Both the position numbers and the translations under genes were made by a program. The notes beneath the pieces were generated by a model that was not told the origin of the DNA, made no database searches, and saw only the letters and a list, made by a program, of their open reading frames with translations. A DNA stretch of 64,000 nucleotides, taken from contig NZ_CP011371.1 in the NCBI RefSeq assembly GCF_001017435.1, positions 4,898,001 to 4,962,000 of the forward strand. The letters are read 5' to 3'. Shown here one piece after another: positions 38,228-47,089 of this stretch. This DNA is from Caldimonas brevitalea. GTDB taxonomy: Bacteria; Pseudomonadota; Gammaproteobacteria; Burkholderiales; Burkholderiaceae_C. Position 1 is the first letter of the stretch; each line of letters opens with the position of its first letter.

Positions 38228-39514
38228 ATGCGCACACCCGTCAAGATCCTGCTCGCACTGGTGCTCCTCGGCTTGCTGGGGGTGCTGGCGCTGTATCTCC
38301 TGCGGCCGGGCACCCTGCCGAGCACAGGGCAGCCGGCGCAGGTCAACCAGACGACGCAGGTCATCAACCGCGGCGAATATCTCGCGCGCGCCGGCGACTG
38401 CGTGGCGTGCCACACCGCGCCAGGCGGCAAGGAGTTCGCCGGCGGCCGTGCGATGCCCACGCCTTTCGGCAATATCTACGTGCCCAACATCACCCCGGAC
38501 GACGAGACCGGCATCGGCCAGTACACCGCCGACGAGTTCTACCGGATGATGCACACCGGCATCGCGCGCGACGGCAAGCTGCTCTACCCCGCCATGCCCT
38601 TCGCGTCGTACACCAAAGTGACGCGGGAGGACTCGGACGCGATCTACGCCTACCTGATGTCGGTGCCGCCGATCCAGCAGCCCAACCGACCGCACGAGCT
38701 TCGCTTCCCTTACAACCGCCGCGAGTTGCTGGTCGGCTGGCGCACCTTGTATTTCCAGGAAGGCGAGTACCAGCCCGACTCGAAGCAGTCCGCCCAATGG
38801 AACCGCGGGGCCTACCTGGTGCAGGGGCTGGGGCACTGCGCGATGTGCCACACGCAGGTGAATGCCTTGGGGGGCTCCAGTGAATCCAAGGCGTTCGAGG
38901 GCGGCATGATCCCCAACCAGAACTGGTACGCCCCTTCCCTGACGTCCAACCGGGAGGCGGGCCTCGGCAACTGGAGCCTGCAGGACATCAAGGACCTGCT
39001 GCAAACGGGCGTGTCGCAACGCAGCACGGTCTATGGGCCGATGGCCGAGGTGACCTACAACAGCCTCCAATACATGACCGACGAGGACATCGAGGCGATG
39101 GCGGTGTATCTGAAGTCGCTGCCGCCCCGGGATGCGGAAGCACCGCCGACGAGCCAGGCGCGCCTGGTCAGCCCCGAGGTGATGGAGCTGGGCCGCCGCA
39201 CCTACGCGGCGCAGTGCGCGATGTGCCACGGCGACGAGGGCAAAGGGCACCCCCCTGCCTTCCCGCCCCTGGCCGGCAACCAGTCGATCACGATGTCGTC
39301 GCCGGTGAACTCGATCCGCATGGTGCTCAACGGCGGTTATGCGCCCGGCACGAAGAAGAACCCGAGGCCGCACGGGATGCCGCCTTTCAACCACATACTG
39401 AATGACGAGGAAGCTGCCGCCGTCGTGACGTACATCCGCGTGGCGTGGGACAACAGCGGTACGCCCGTCTCCCCCGCGCAAGTCAATGAACTGCGCAAGC
39501 TTCTGCCCGAATGA
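38228..39514 (+). CDS. Triple-haem membrane-anchored cytochrome c (alcohol-dehydrogenase-type)
   Basis: A 428-residue protein with an N-terminal membrane helix (LLALVLLGLLGVLALYLL) and three haem motifs: CVACH, CAMCH and CAMCH. The layout (GEYLARAGDCVACHTAPGGK; GAYLVQGLGHCAMCHT; MCHGDEGKG) matches the cytochrome subunit of membrane alcohol/gluconate dehydrogenases. No dehydrogenase gene is adjacent; here it sits within an oxidase operon, so it more likely acts as an electron entry module for the oxidase. Confidence 0.85.
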   Translation: MRTPVKILLALVLLGLLGVLALYLLRPGTLPSTGQPAQVNQTTQVINRGEYLARAGDCVACHTAPGGKEFAGGRAMPTPFGNIYVPNITPDDETGIGQYTADEFYRMMHTGIARDGKLLYPAMPFASYTKVTREDSDAIYAYLMSVPPIQQPNRPHELRFPYNRRELLVGWRTLYFQEGEYQPDSKQSAQWNRGAYLVQGLGHCAMCHTQVNALGGSSESKAFEGGMIPNQNWYAPSLTSNREAGLGNWSLQDIKDLLQTGVSQRSTVYGPMAEVTYNSLQYMTDEDIEAMAVYLKSLPPRDAEAPPTSQARLVSPEVMELGRRTYAAQCAMCHGDEGKGHPPAFPPLAGNQSITMSSPVNSIRMVLNGGYAPGTKKNPRPHGMPPFNHILNDEEAAAVVTYIRVAWDNSGTPVSPAQVNELRKLLPE

Positions 39515-39523
39515 GGAGGTTCG

Positions 39524-39694
39524 ATGGCCGAGCACCCACCCCACGACGACCCGGAACAGCGCAAGGTCGATGAGATCGTCAGCCGCGGGCCTTCGGGCGC
39601 CTTCGCGGTGGCCAGCGTGGCGACCGCCATCGTCGTCGCCCTCTACTTCATCTTCTACGTCGTCGTCTACCTCCCGCGAGGGGCGGTCCAATGA
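39524..39694 (+). CDS. Small oxidase subunit-like membrane protein, 56 residues
   Basis: A 56-residue protein with a charged N-terminus (HDDPEQRKVDEIVSRG) and one membrane helix (VATAIVVALYFIFYVVVYLP). GAGGAGG lies just upstream of the ATG; the stop overlaps the subunit II start (ATGA). B-type oxidases often carry a one-helix subunit IIa next to subunit II, and size and position fit that role. Confidence 0.75.
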   Translation: MAEHPPHDDPEQRKVDEIVSRGPSGAFAVASVATAIVVALYFIFYVVVYLPRGAVQ

Positions 39695-40263
39695 CGGCGG
39701 CGACGCCTCCGGCGCATGCCCATTCGGAGGCGGTTGCCATCGCCGCCGAGCGACGTTGGGTTTATGTCGTCGGCGCCATCATCGCGCTGCTCATCCTGAT
39801 GATGGTCGTGACCGGCCTGCACTGGGCCTCGATGCCGCCGTCTCGCGTGGAGACGGTCGACGTGAAGACGCTCCACCTGAAGGGTGAGTTCGTCGAGAAC
39901 AACCTCGGCACGACGTTGGGCACGGACGGCAAGGTCACGGTTCGCCTCATCGCCCAGCAGTACGCGTTCATGCCCCAGTGCATCGTCGTCCCGGCCGAGA
40001 TGCCGGTGACGTTCCGGGGTACGGCGACCGATGCCATCCACGGCTTCGTGGTGGGGACGACCAACGCCAACACCATGCTCATTCCCGGCTTCGTCGCCAC
40101 CTTCACCACCACCTTCAAAAAGACCGGCGAGCAGCTGATGCCCTGCCACGAGTACTGCGGCACGGGTCACGAGGCGATGTGGGCCAAGGTCCAGGTGCTG
40201 CCACCACAAGAGTTCCTGGCCCGCGCGCGCAGCGGGGAAAGGCTGAGCTGTGTTGCTAGCTAA
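39691..40263 (+). CDS. Cytochrome c oxidase subunit II (CuA), B-type
   Basis: A 190-residue subunit II with one membrane helix (YVVGAIIALLILMMVVTGLH) and a periplasmic cupredoxin domain. All CuA ligands are present: DAIHGF, then the C-x3-C-x3-H-x2-M motif CHEYCGTGHEAM. A one-helix subunit II is typical of ba3-type oxidases. It accepts electrons from cytochrome c. The reading frame overlaps the subunit I start by 14 bases. Confidence 0.92.
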   Translation: MTAATPPAHAHSEAVAIAAERRWVYVVGAIIALLILMMVVTGLHWASMPPSRVETVDVKTLHLKGEFVENNLGTTLGTDGKVTVRLIAQQYAFMPQCIVVPAEMPVTFRGTATDAIHGFVVGTTNANTMLIPGFVATFTTTFKKTGEQLMPCHEYCGTGHEAMWAKVQVLPPQEFLARARSGERLSCVAS

Positions 40264-41872
40264 AAAGCTCGTCCTGGCGCACTTCTGGGTCGCCTTCGTC
40301 GCCTTCCTGGGGGCCATCGTCCTCGGCGAGTGGCAGATGTTCGTGCGCAGCCCGTTGGCGCAGTGGGTCAACAACCCGGAGCACTATTACCGATCCGTCA
40401 CCGCACACGGCACCGTGATGGCCTATGTCCTCCCCACCCTGGTCGCGATGGGCTTCGGCTACGCGATCTCGGAGCTGGCCCTGAAACGGCCATTGCTCGG
40501 GGTCAAGTGGGCCTGGCTGGGTTTCTGGCTGGTGGTGCTCGGCACCGCGATGGCAGCCGTGACGATGGCGATGGGCAAGGCCTCGGTTCTCTACACGTTC
40601 TACCCGCCGATGATCGCCAGCCCCTTCTACTACTTCGGCGTCGTCCTGGTGGTCGTGGGCTCCTGGGTGTGGGTCGCCCTCATGTCCGTGAACCTGCACG
40701 CCTGGAAGAAGGAGAACCCCGGCCAGACGGTGCCGCTCGCGATGTTCGGCAATGTCGCCGGCGCCTACCTGTGGGCCTGGACGTCGGTGGGGGCGGCGGT
40801 CGAGGTGATCGTGCTGATCCTTCCCGCCTCGCTGGGATGGACGGACACCATCAACGCCGGGCTGGCGCGCGTCTTCTTCTCGTGGACGCTGCACGCGATC
40901 GTCTATTTCTGGCTGATGCCTGCGTACATCGTCTTCTACACCATCGTTCCCCGCGCGATCGGAGGCCGCCTGTACAGCGACACGATGGGCCGGGTGGCGT
41001 TCGTGCTGTTCCTGGTGTTCTCGATGCCGATCGGCATCCACCACCTGTTCGCGGACCCCCAGGTGGGCGCCGGCTTCAAGTTCGTGCATGCCGCGATGAC
41101 GGCGATGGTGTCGGTCCCTACCCTGCTCACCGTCTTCACCATCGTGGCGTCGGTCGAGATTGCCGGCCGCCTGCGCGGCGGCACCGGCCTGTTCGGATGG
41201 ATCAGGGCCTTGCCGTGGGGCAACCCGATGATGCTCGCCGTCACGTTCTCGTTCATCATGCTCGGCTTCGGCGGCGCCGGCGGCATCATCAACATGAGCT
41301 ACCAGCTCAACGAGACGGTCCACAACACGCAGTGGGTCACCGGCCACTTCCACCTGATCTTCGCCGGTGCCATCGTGCTGATGTATTTCATGGCCGCCTA
41401 CGAACTCTGGCCACAGCTGACCGGCAGCGGGCCGCTGCCGCAGTCCCTCATCAAGCTGCAGGTCTGGCTGTGGTTCATCGGCATGATGATTCTCTCGATG
41501 CCCTGGCACCTGGTCGGTCTGCTCGGCATGCCTCGGCGCATGGCCTACTACGACTACACACACCCCGACATCCAGCCGCAAGCCTGGACGGTGATCGCCT
41601 CGACCTTCGGCGGCCTGCTGCTGGTCATCTCCGCCTTCATCCTCGTGTTCATCCTGGCCAGGGCCCACAGGACGCCCAAAACGGCGCCGCCGCCGTTCAC
41701 GTTCAGCCTCGAGGCCCATCCCGGTGGCCGCACCCCGGCGCTGCTGAACGGATACGCGCTCTGGCTGGCGATGATGATCGGCCTGACCCTCGTCAACTAC
41801 GGCTTCCCCATTGCCCAGCTCGCGTCGCTCAAGGAAGCCTCCGTCCCCGTCATTCCGATCGGGAGCCGCTGA
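40250..41872 (+). CDS. Haem-copper oxidase subunit I, B-family (ba3-like)
   Basis: A 540-residue polytopic subunit with about 13 helices. Haem and CuB ligands are visible: AHGTVMAY (low-spin haem), HAIVYFWLMPAY (CuB His and cross-linked Tyr), IHHLF (CuB pair), and TGHFHLIFAG (high- and low-spin haem His). HxIVYFWLxPAY is the signature of ba3-type enzymes. It reduces O2 to water and pumps protons; B-type enzymes have high oxygen affinity. GTG start at 40250, with GGGGAAAG upstream. The stop shares one base with the following ATG. Confidence 0.93.
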   Translation: MLLAKKLVLAHFWVAFVAFLGAIVLGEWQMFVRSPLAQWVNNPEHYYRSVTAHGTVMAYVLPTLVAMGFGYAISELALKRPLLGVKWAWLGFWLVVLGTAMAAVTMAMGKASVLYTFYPPMIASPFYYFGVVLVVVGSWVWVALMSVNLHAWKKENPGQTVPLAMFGNVAGAYLWAWTSVGAAVEVIVLILPASLGWTDTINAGLARVFFSWTLHAIVYFWLMPAYIVFYTIVPRAIGGRLYSDTMGRVAFVLFLVFSMPIGIHHLFADPQVGAGFKFVHAAMTAMVSVPTLLTVFTIVASVEIAGRLRGGTGLFGWIRALPWGNPMMLAVTFSFIMLGFGGAGGIINMSYQLNETVHNTQWVTGHFHLIFAGAIVLMYFMAAYELWPQLTGSGPLPQSLIKLQVWLWFIGMMILSMPWHLVGLLGMPRRMAYYDYTHPDIQPQAWTVIASTFGGLLLVISAFILVFILARAHRTPKTAPPPFTFSLEAHPGGRTPALLNGYALWLAMMIGLTLVNYGFPIAQLASLKEASVPVIPIGSR

Positions 41873-42690
41873 TGGACCGGCACGCCCGCGTTTTCTCCTG
41901 GTCGAACCGCGGTTTTCGCTGGAGCGTCGTCTCGCTCGTCCTGTTGACCGTCGTCTCGTTGCTCGTCGGTTTCGTCTGGCTGCCGTCGGTCCACCCCGAC
42001 TTCACGGCCCAGGGGCTGTGGGCCGCGATCTGTCGGGCCGCGGGCGTGCCCAGCCGCTGGTATGAAGACACGTCGGCGCAACAGCCGGCCGTGGCCAGCC
42101 ACGTCGTGCTCGAACGCAACATGGCGCGGGTCACCGACGCCGGGTCGGTCGGCCGCGGCGCGACCCTGGCGCTGAACTGCACGATGTGCCACGGTGCCCA
42201 AGGCATGAGCACTTCCAACGCGCCCAACCTCGCCGGACAGTACCCCGAGGTCATCATCAAGCAGCTGATGGACTACCAGTCGGGCAAGCGGGTCCACGCG
42301 CTGATGCAAGGCCTGGCAGCGCCCCTGAGCGAGGAGAACATCCGCGATCTCGCGGCCTACTACGCGTCGTTGCCGAAGGCCCGCACCGCTCCCACCTTCT
42401 ACGATGAATCGCTGCCCGCCCTGGTGCGGGTGGGCGCACCGCTGCGCAACATCGCACCTTGCATCTCCTGCCACGGCGGCGTCGATCAGAAGTTCGGCGC
42501 ACCGTGGATAGAAGGGATGCCCAAGGACTACCTGGTGGGCCAGTTGCACGCCTTCCGCACCGGTGCTCGCGGCAATGACGTACAGGGGCAGATGCGCGCC
42601 GTCGCGCGCACGATGACCGACCAGGAGATCCAGGAAGTGTCGGAGTTCTACGCCCGCAAAGCGGCGGCGGCAGGCGTCCAGGGTCATTGA
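41872..42690 (+). CDS. Membrane-anchored dihaem cytochrome c (c4-like)
   Basis: A 272-residue protein: an N-terminal membrane helix (VVSLVLLTVVSLLVGFVWL), then two cytochrome c domains with CTMCH and CISCH. The repeated c4 pattern (NAPNLAGQYPEVIIKQLMDY; PWIEGMPKDYLVGQLHAF) suggests a direct donor to the oxidase. Its ATG overlaps the subunit I stop, showing close coupling. Last gene of the six-gene oxidase operon. Confidence 0.85.
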   Translation: MDRHARVFSWSNRGFRWSVVSLVLLTVVSLLVGFVWLPSVHPDFTAQGLWAAICRAAGVPSRWYEDTSAQQPAVASHVVLERNMARVTDAGSVGRGATLALNCTMCHGAQGMSTSNAPNLAGQYPEVIIKQLMDYQSGKRVHALMQGLAAPLSEENIRDLAAYYASLPKARTAPTFYDESLPALVRVGAPLRNIAPCISCHGGVDQKFGAPWIEGMPKDYLVGQLHAFRTGARGNDVQGQMRAVARTMTDQEIQEVSEFYARKAAAAGVQGH

Positions 42691-43295
42691 CTGGTCGTGC
42701 ACGCGATATTCGCGCCGGCGGGCCTTGTTCACGCGCGATTATTCTTTCCATATTCATCCGACCGCCCGGTCCCGATTCTGTTTTCTGCGCCGCGACGCAA
42801 CCGGGTTGTATTCGCCGCTGTTGTGCAGCGCGCCGCCTTTTAACAGTACACGGCGGCGCAGAAGGCGATCGACTGCCGCTCGCGCCTCATCTATAACGAA
42901 TTTCGCTCATTCAAGCGAGCAGGGACGGCGCCGAAAACCGCAACAAGAATGGTCGGGCCTATATTCCTGTCTGAATGGAGCCGGCCGCCCCTCTCGTCGC
43001 CCCTGCTCGTCCACGGGGTGGTCCGAAGCAGGCGCTGACGCACCGCGAGTCAGATCCCTTGAGGACGGCTGCCCAGCCGGGCTTGCGAACGTGTTAACTT
43101 GTGGCAATCGAAACCCTGCTATCGATAGTGAATACACATGCCGCCAATAAGTGGCGGACGGAGTTTGATGCAGGGCAACATTCGGTTTATCGACCCAAAA
43201 CGACACGGTGCGTAATTCTTATACTTTCCGTACCGGTTCAAAAGATCGGCGCCTCACGGGGGGCTGCCCCGCGAATGACCGTAAAAGGTATAAAA
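42691..43295. other. Non-coding region before nirK, with hairpins
   Basis: About 600 bp without a credible gene and less GC-rich than its surroundings. It holds GCGCCGCC (42830-42837) paired with GGCGGCGC (42852-42859), and CCGCCA-N5-TGGCGG at 43141-43157. The nirK promoter must be here. I found no clear FNR/DNR box (TTGAT-N4-ATCAA) and no NsrR box. Confidence 0.45.
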
Positions 43296-44759
43296 ATGTT
43301 TGCCCGCGTCCTTGCCCCGATTCCCTTCGCCATTGCCGTGTTCGTCGGCGCTGCGATGGCAGGACCTTTGACCTCTGTCGCCCAAGCGGCACCGGCCACG
43401 GCCCAGAAAGAAGTCGTACGGCAATACACCCTGTCCACCGGCATGGCCGATGGCAAGATGGTTTATCTCGATGCCCAAGGGAAGGCGTCGAATCCGGTCC
43501 TGAAGGCCAATGTCGGCGACACGGTGGTACTCACCATCGGCAGCGGCGAAGGCGCACAACACGATATCGTGATCCCCGACCTGAAGGTCGCCTCGAAGAA
43601 GTTCGACAGCAGCACCGGTTCGGTGACGGTGCGGTTCAAGGCCAGCAAGCCCGGCCGGTTCACCTACTACTGCTCGATCCCGGGCCATCAGCAGATCGGC
43701 ATGGAAGGTGTCCTGGAAGTCGCAGCGACGTCGGCGAGTCCCGCTGCCGCGGCGCCGGCAAGCAAGGCCGCCGTCGCCGCAGCGGCCGGCCCTGCGCTGG
43801 CCCTGGCGCCCGCAGCCGCCGATGCGGTCAGCATCACGATGGACCCGAACAGCGTGCCGCCGGCCATCGGCAAGCGGGCGCCGACGTTGGTCAAGTACCG
43901 CATCGACACCGTCGAACTGAATGGCAAGCTCGATGACGGCACCACCTTCAACTACTGGACCTTCGGCAGCAAGGTGCCGGGCCCGATGCTGCGCGTGAAG
44001 CAAGGCGACACGGTCGAGATGACGCTCGCGAACCACAAGAGCAGCAAGATGGTCCACTCGATCGACCTGCACTCGGTGACCGGCGGTCATGGCGGTGGTG
44101 CGGACACGCAAGTGGCACCCGGGCAGGAGAAGACGATCCGCTTCAAGGCGCTGAACCCGGGGCTCTACGTCTACCACTGCGCCACCCCGTCGGTGCCTCA
44201 CCACATCTCCGCCGGCATGTACGGTCTCATCCTGGTGGAGCCGGAAGAGGGCCTGCCGCCGGTGGACCGGGAGTACTACGTGATGCAGGGTGACCTCTAC
44301 ACCGGCCGCGCGGCCGGCACCAAGGGCCACCACGAGTACAGCCCGGAACGCGCGAGCGACGAACTGCCGAGCTTCTACACCTTCAACGGCGCCGTCGGCT
44401 CGCTGACCAAAGAGTTCAAGATGACGGCCAAGGTCGGCGAGACGGTGCGGGTCTACTTCGGCGTCGGGGGCCCGAACAAGGTGTCGTCCTTCCACGTGAT
44501 CGGCGAGATCTTCGACAAGGTCTACAGCGAAGGCTCGGTGTCGAGCGTGAAGAAAGACGTGCAGACCACCCTCGTCGCGCCCGGCGGTGCCACCATCGTC
44601 GACTTCAAGGTGAACTACCCGGGCAGCTACATCCTGGTGGACCATGCCCTGTCGCGCGTCGGCAAGGGTCTGGCCGGCATCCTGGAAGTGACCGGCGAAC
44701 GTGATGTGGCCGTCTACGAGCCGGTGAGCCCGACGCAGACGGTCGCCCACCAGCACTGA
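43296..44759 (+). CDS. nirK: Copper nitrite reductase with extra N-terminal cupredoxin domain
   Basis: A 487-residue periplasmic enzyme reducing nitrite to NO. After a signal peptide (to about residue 32) comes an extra cupredoxin with a full type-1 copper set (His89, Cys126, His131, Met136 in YYCSIPGHQQIGM). A Pro/Ala linker follows, then the two catalytic cupredoxins: type-1 site His254, Cys295, His303, Met308; type-2 ligands His259, His294 and the later SSFHVIG; catalytic Asp257. N-terminally extended CuNIRs are known in Hyphomicrobium. ATG 43296 follows AAGG; in-frame ATG 43275 is less likely. Confidence 0.93.
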   Translation: MFARVLAPIPFAIAVFVGAAMAGPLTSVAQAAPATAQKEVVRQYTLSTGMADGKMVYLDAQGKASNPVLKANVGDTVVLTIGSGEGAQHDIVIPDLKVASKKFDSSTGSVTVRFKASKPGRFTYYCSIPGHQQIGMEGVLEVAATSASPAAAAPASKAAVAAAAGPALALAPAAADAVSITMDPNSVPPAIGKRAPTLVKYRIDTVELNGKLDDGTTFNYWTFGSKVPGPMLRVKQGDTVEMTLANHKSSKMVHSIDLHSVTGGHGGGADTQVAPGQEKTIRFKALNPGLYVYHCATPSVPHHISAGMYGLILVEPEEGLPPVDREYYVMQGDLYTGRAAGTKGHHEYSPERASDELPSFYTFNGAVGSLTKEFKMTAKVGETVRVYFGVGGPNKVSSFHVIGEIFDKVYSEGSVSSVKKDVQTTLVAPGGATIVDFKVNYPGSYILVDHALSRVGKGLAGILEVTGERDVAVYEPVSPTQTVAHQH

Positions 44760-44775
44760 GCGGGAGCAGCAGGAC

Positions 44776-44997
44776 ATGGCCGCCAAGAAGTTTCCCATCG
44801 TCCCGCTGCACCCCGAGCGCATTTGCTGGGGCTGCGACCGGTACTGCGCTGCCGACTCGATGACGTGCGGCAACGGCAGCGTTCGAACCCCTCACCCCTC
44901 GGAGCTGTTCGGGGAGGACTGGATGGAGTGGGGGCTGGACGCCCGTTCAGCCGCAGCGCACGAAGAAGAACAGAGCCCGCTCGCCCCCACACCTTGA
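44776..44997 (+). CDS. DUF3079 small cysteine-containing protein
   Basis: A 73-residue protein with the DUF3079 signature HPERICWGCDRYCAADSMTC and GNGSVRTPHPSELFG. Four Cys residues could bind zinc or an Fe-S cluster. It starts 17 bases after the nirK stop and ends in a strong terminator, so it belongs to the nirK transcript. Function unknown. Confidence 0.85.
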   Translation: MAAKKFPIVPLHPERICWGCDRYCAADSMTCGNGSVRTPHPSELFGEDWMEWGLDARSAAAHEEEQSPLAPTP

Positions 44998-45020
44998 CGC
45001 GCCGCGCTCGCTGGCCGTCC

Positions 45021-45060
45021 AGAAGCCGCCGTTCTCCGGGAGACGGCGGCTTCTCTTCTC
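45021..45060 (+). terminator. Rho-independent terminator of the nirK unit
   Basis: AGAAGCCGCCGT (45021-45032) and ACGGCGGCTTCT (45043-45054) form a 12-bp perfect stem, followed by CTTCTC. Confidence 0.8.
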
Positions 45061-45082
45061 CCGCGCATAGGTCGACACCCCC

Positions 45083-45475
45083 TCAGCGCGGGCTCAGCGT
45101 TCGGATCAACGAGACCTCGGTGGTTGGGCCGAGCAGTGCGGCGACGCGTGCGACGGCCCGCTCCGGCGTCTGTACGCCAGGATCGAGCGCAAACGAAAGC
45201 GCCATCGGTTGGGCCGACGCCCTGACCGTGTCCGCATCGACCCCCGGGATCGACTTCGCCGCCTGCAGCATCTGCTCGGGTTTCACCACACCTTTGACAT
45301 TGCAGAAAACCACCAGCCGCTTCTGCGCCGCGGCCCGCTGCACCACATCATGGTCGTAGGTCGCCGCCATCTTGTCTTCGACGCAGACCCCACAACCGAA
45401 GGCCGGCGTCGTCACGCTTTGGCCGACGAACAGCATCACCGTCGCGGTCTTGCCCACCCACTGCAACCCATCCAT
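45083..45475 (-). CDS. DsrE-family protein
   Basis: A 130-residue protein with the DsrE/DsrF-like fold: TATVMLFVGQSVTTPAFGCG, then QRAAAQKRLVVFCNVKGVVK and an amphipathic C-terminus. A C-x2-C-like pair occurs in FGCGVCVED. GAGGAG lies six bases before ATG 45475. DsrE proteins are often sulfur-handling or redox partners. The gene follows the haem-containing NirK-like gene by 10 bases and is likely co-transcribed. Confidence 0.7.
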   Translation of the reverse strand: MDGLQWVGKTATVMLFVGQSVTTPAFGCGVCVEDKMAATYDHDVVQRAAAQKRLVVFCNVKGVVKPEQMLQAAKSIPGVDADTVRASAQPMALSFALDPGVQTPERAVARVAALLGPTTEVSLIRTLSPR

Positions 45476-45485
45476 GTCGCACTCC

Positions 45486-47045
45486 TCAATGGGCATGGCC
45501 CTTGGTCGTGGCTGGCGACGAAGGCTGCTTGGTGCCCGGCGGAATGGGGGTGGCCGACTTGGTTTCCGAGGGGGACAGTGCTGCACCCGGCGATGCCGGT
45601 TGCGGCTGGACCTTACCCTGCGGCTTCACGTGTTCGTCGGCCCACTTGAAGTAGGCGATGTACTGGCGCACCTCCTGGTCCGACAGATTCTGGTTCGGCA
45701 TCGGCACCTTCCACTGCTCCAGCAACTTCCGGCCGAGCTCGTCGGTCTGCGCCATCCGCTCCGGGTCCTTCATCCAACGGAACAACCAGGCTTCGTCGCG
45801 GCGTCGAGACACGCCATACAGGTCGGGCCCGAGCTTGTCGCCGCCCGCGATGGAATGGCACGCCAGGCACTTGGACTCGAAGTCGAGCTTGCCGCGCTGC
45901 GCGACCGGATCGGTGGGCGCGGCCGTGGCCGGGATGTTGTGGTGCTCCGGGTCACCTGCCGGCGCATGATCCCCCGCACCGCCGCCTGCGGCGATGAGGC
46001 CGATGGCGCCTTGCGAGGCGTTGGCGAAGTGATGGTCGACCATCACATAGCTGCCCTTCTCCGGCACGAGGAACTCGACGATGGCGCCATTGGACGAGCC
46101 GAGCAGCACGGTTTGCGCACCGCGCCACTGATTGTCCGGGTTGCCTTCCATCCACACGCGGTCGAAGATGGTGCCGACCACGTGGAAACTGGAGGTGTTC
46201 GAGGGTCCGACGTTCAAGACGAAGAGACGCACGCGCTCACCCGGCTGCGCCGGCAAGGGCTTGTCGACAAAGCCGTTGTACTTGCCGTTGAAAACGGTGT
46301 AGGTGGGTGCCTTGGCTCGCACCCGGTCGCCGTCGAGAAGGTACAGCGGCACACCGTCGACCTGCCGCTTGTCGGGGTCCGGCTTGGTGTAGAACTCGCT
46401 CTGCACGACGGCGTATTCGCGGTCGACCTTGGTCGGATAGCCCTTGCGCGGCTCCACGATCATCATTCCGTACATCCCGGACGCGATGTGTTCCAGCACC
46501 ATCGGTGTGCCGCAGTGATACATGTACACGCCGGGGTAGTTCGCAGTGAACTCGAACGAGATGGTTTGCCCCGGGGCGATGGACCGATATTTGTCCTGCG
46601 GCGACACCATCGCCGAATGGAAGTCCATCGAGTGCATCATCGGCGCCGCCGTCACCCTGACACCGGGAATAGGTTCATCCGACCGGTTGGTCATCGTGAA
46701 CTTGATCCGGTCGCCCACCCGCGCCCGCACCACCGGCCCCGGCACCGTGTCGCCGAAGGTCCACGCGCTGAATTTGACGCCTGGCGCGAGGTCGATGATC
46801 TTGTGCGTCGTGTCGAGTCGCACCTCCTTGACCGGCTCGGGTGACAGTGGGCGTACCGTCGCGTCCATGCTCAAGGCACTGCCCGCCGCGTACGGCCCCG
46901 TGTAGCGCGTGCTGGTGACGACGGCCGGCGGCGATTTCAAGTCCATGTTCCGAACGTCGTAGGGGTCGTCCAAGGTGGTACAGGCCACTAGAAGTGCACA
47001 GCCGAGCACGGCCGCGCACACCCGAGGGTGCTGGCTCAAACGCAT
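45486..47045 (-). CDS. nirK: Copper nitrite reductase-like lipoprotein with C-terminal cytochrome c domain
   Basis: A 519-residue lipoprotein (lipobox LLVAC, Cys22). Two CuNIR cupredoxin domains carry type-1 ligands His138, Cys178, His186, Met191 and type-2 ligands His143, His177 and His288, with catalytic Asp141. A cytochrome c domain follows (CLACH, 393-397; MPNQNLSDQEVRQYIAYFKW). This order matches the haem-tethered CuNIR of Ralstonia pickettii. It should reduce nitrite, or another multicopper substrate, using electrons from its own haem. GAGGAG precedes ATG 47045. A short Pro/Ser-rich tail ends in His. Confidence 0.88.
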   Translation of the reverse strand: MRLSQHPRVCAAVLGCALLVACTTLDDPYDVRNMDLKSPPAVVTSTRYTGPYAAGSALSMDATVRPLSPEPVKEVRLDTTHKIIDLAPGVKFSAWTFGDTVPGPVVRARVGDRIKFTMTNRSDEPIPGVRVTAAPMMHSMDFHSAMVSPQDKYRSIAPGQTISFEFTANYPGVYMYHCGTPMVLEHIASGMYGMMIVEPRKGYPTKVDREYAVVQSEFYTKPDPDKRQVDGVPLYLLDGDRVRAKAPTYTVFNGKYNGFVDKPLPAQPGERVRLFVLNVGPSNTSSFHVVGTIFDRVWMEGNPDNQWRGAQTVLLGSSNGAIVEFLVPEKGSYVMVDHHFANASQGAIGLIAAGGGAGDHAPAGDPEHHNIPATAAPTDPVAQRGKLDFESKCLACHSIAGGDKLGPDLYGVSRRRDEAWLFRWMKDPERMAQTDELGRKLLEQWKVPMPNQNLSDQEVRQYIAYFKWADEHVKPQGKVQPQPASPGAALSPSETKSATPIPPGTKQPSSPATTKGHAH

Positions 47046-47089
47046 GATGGCTCCTCGTGAAAGAGAGGTGGAAAGCCGGCTGGATCGCG

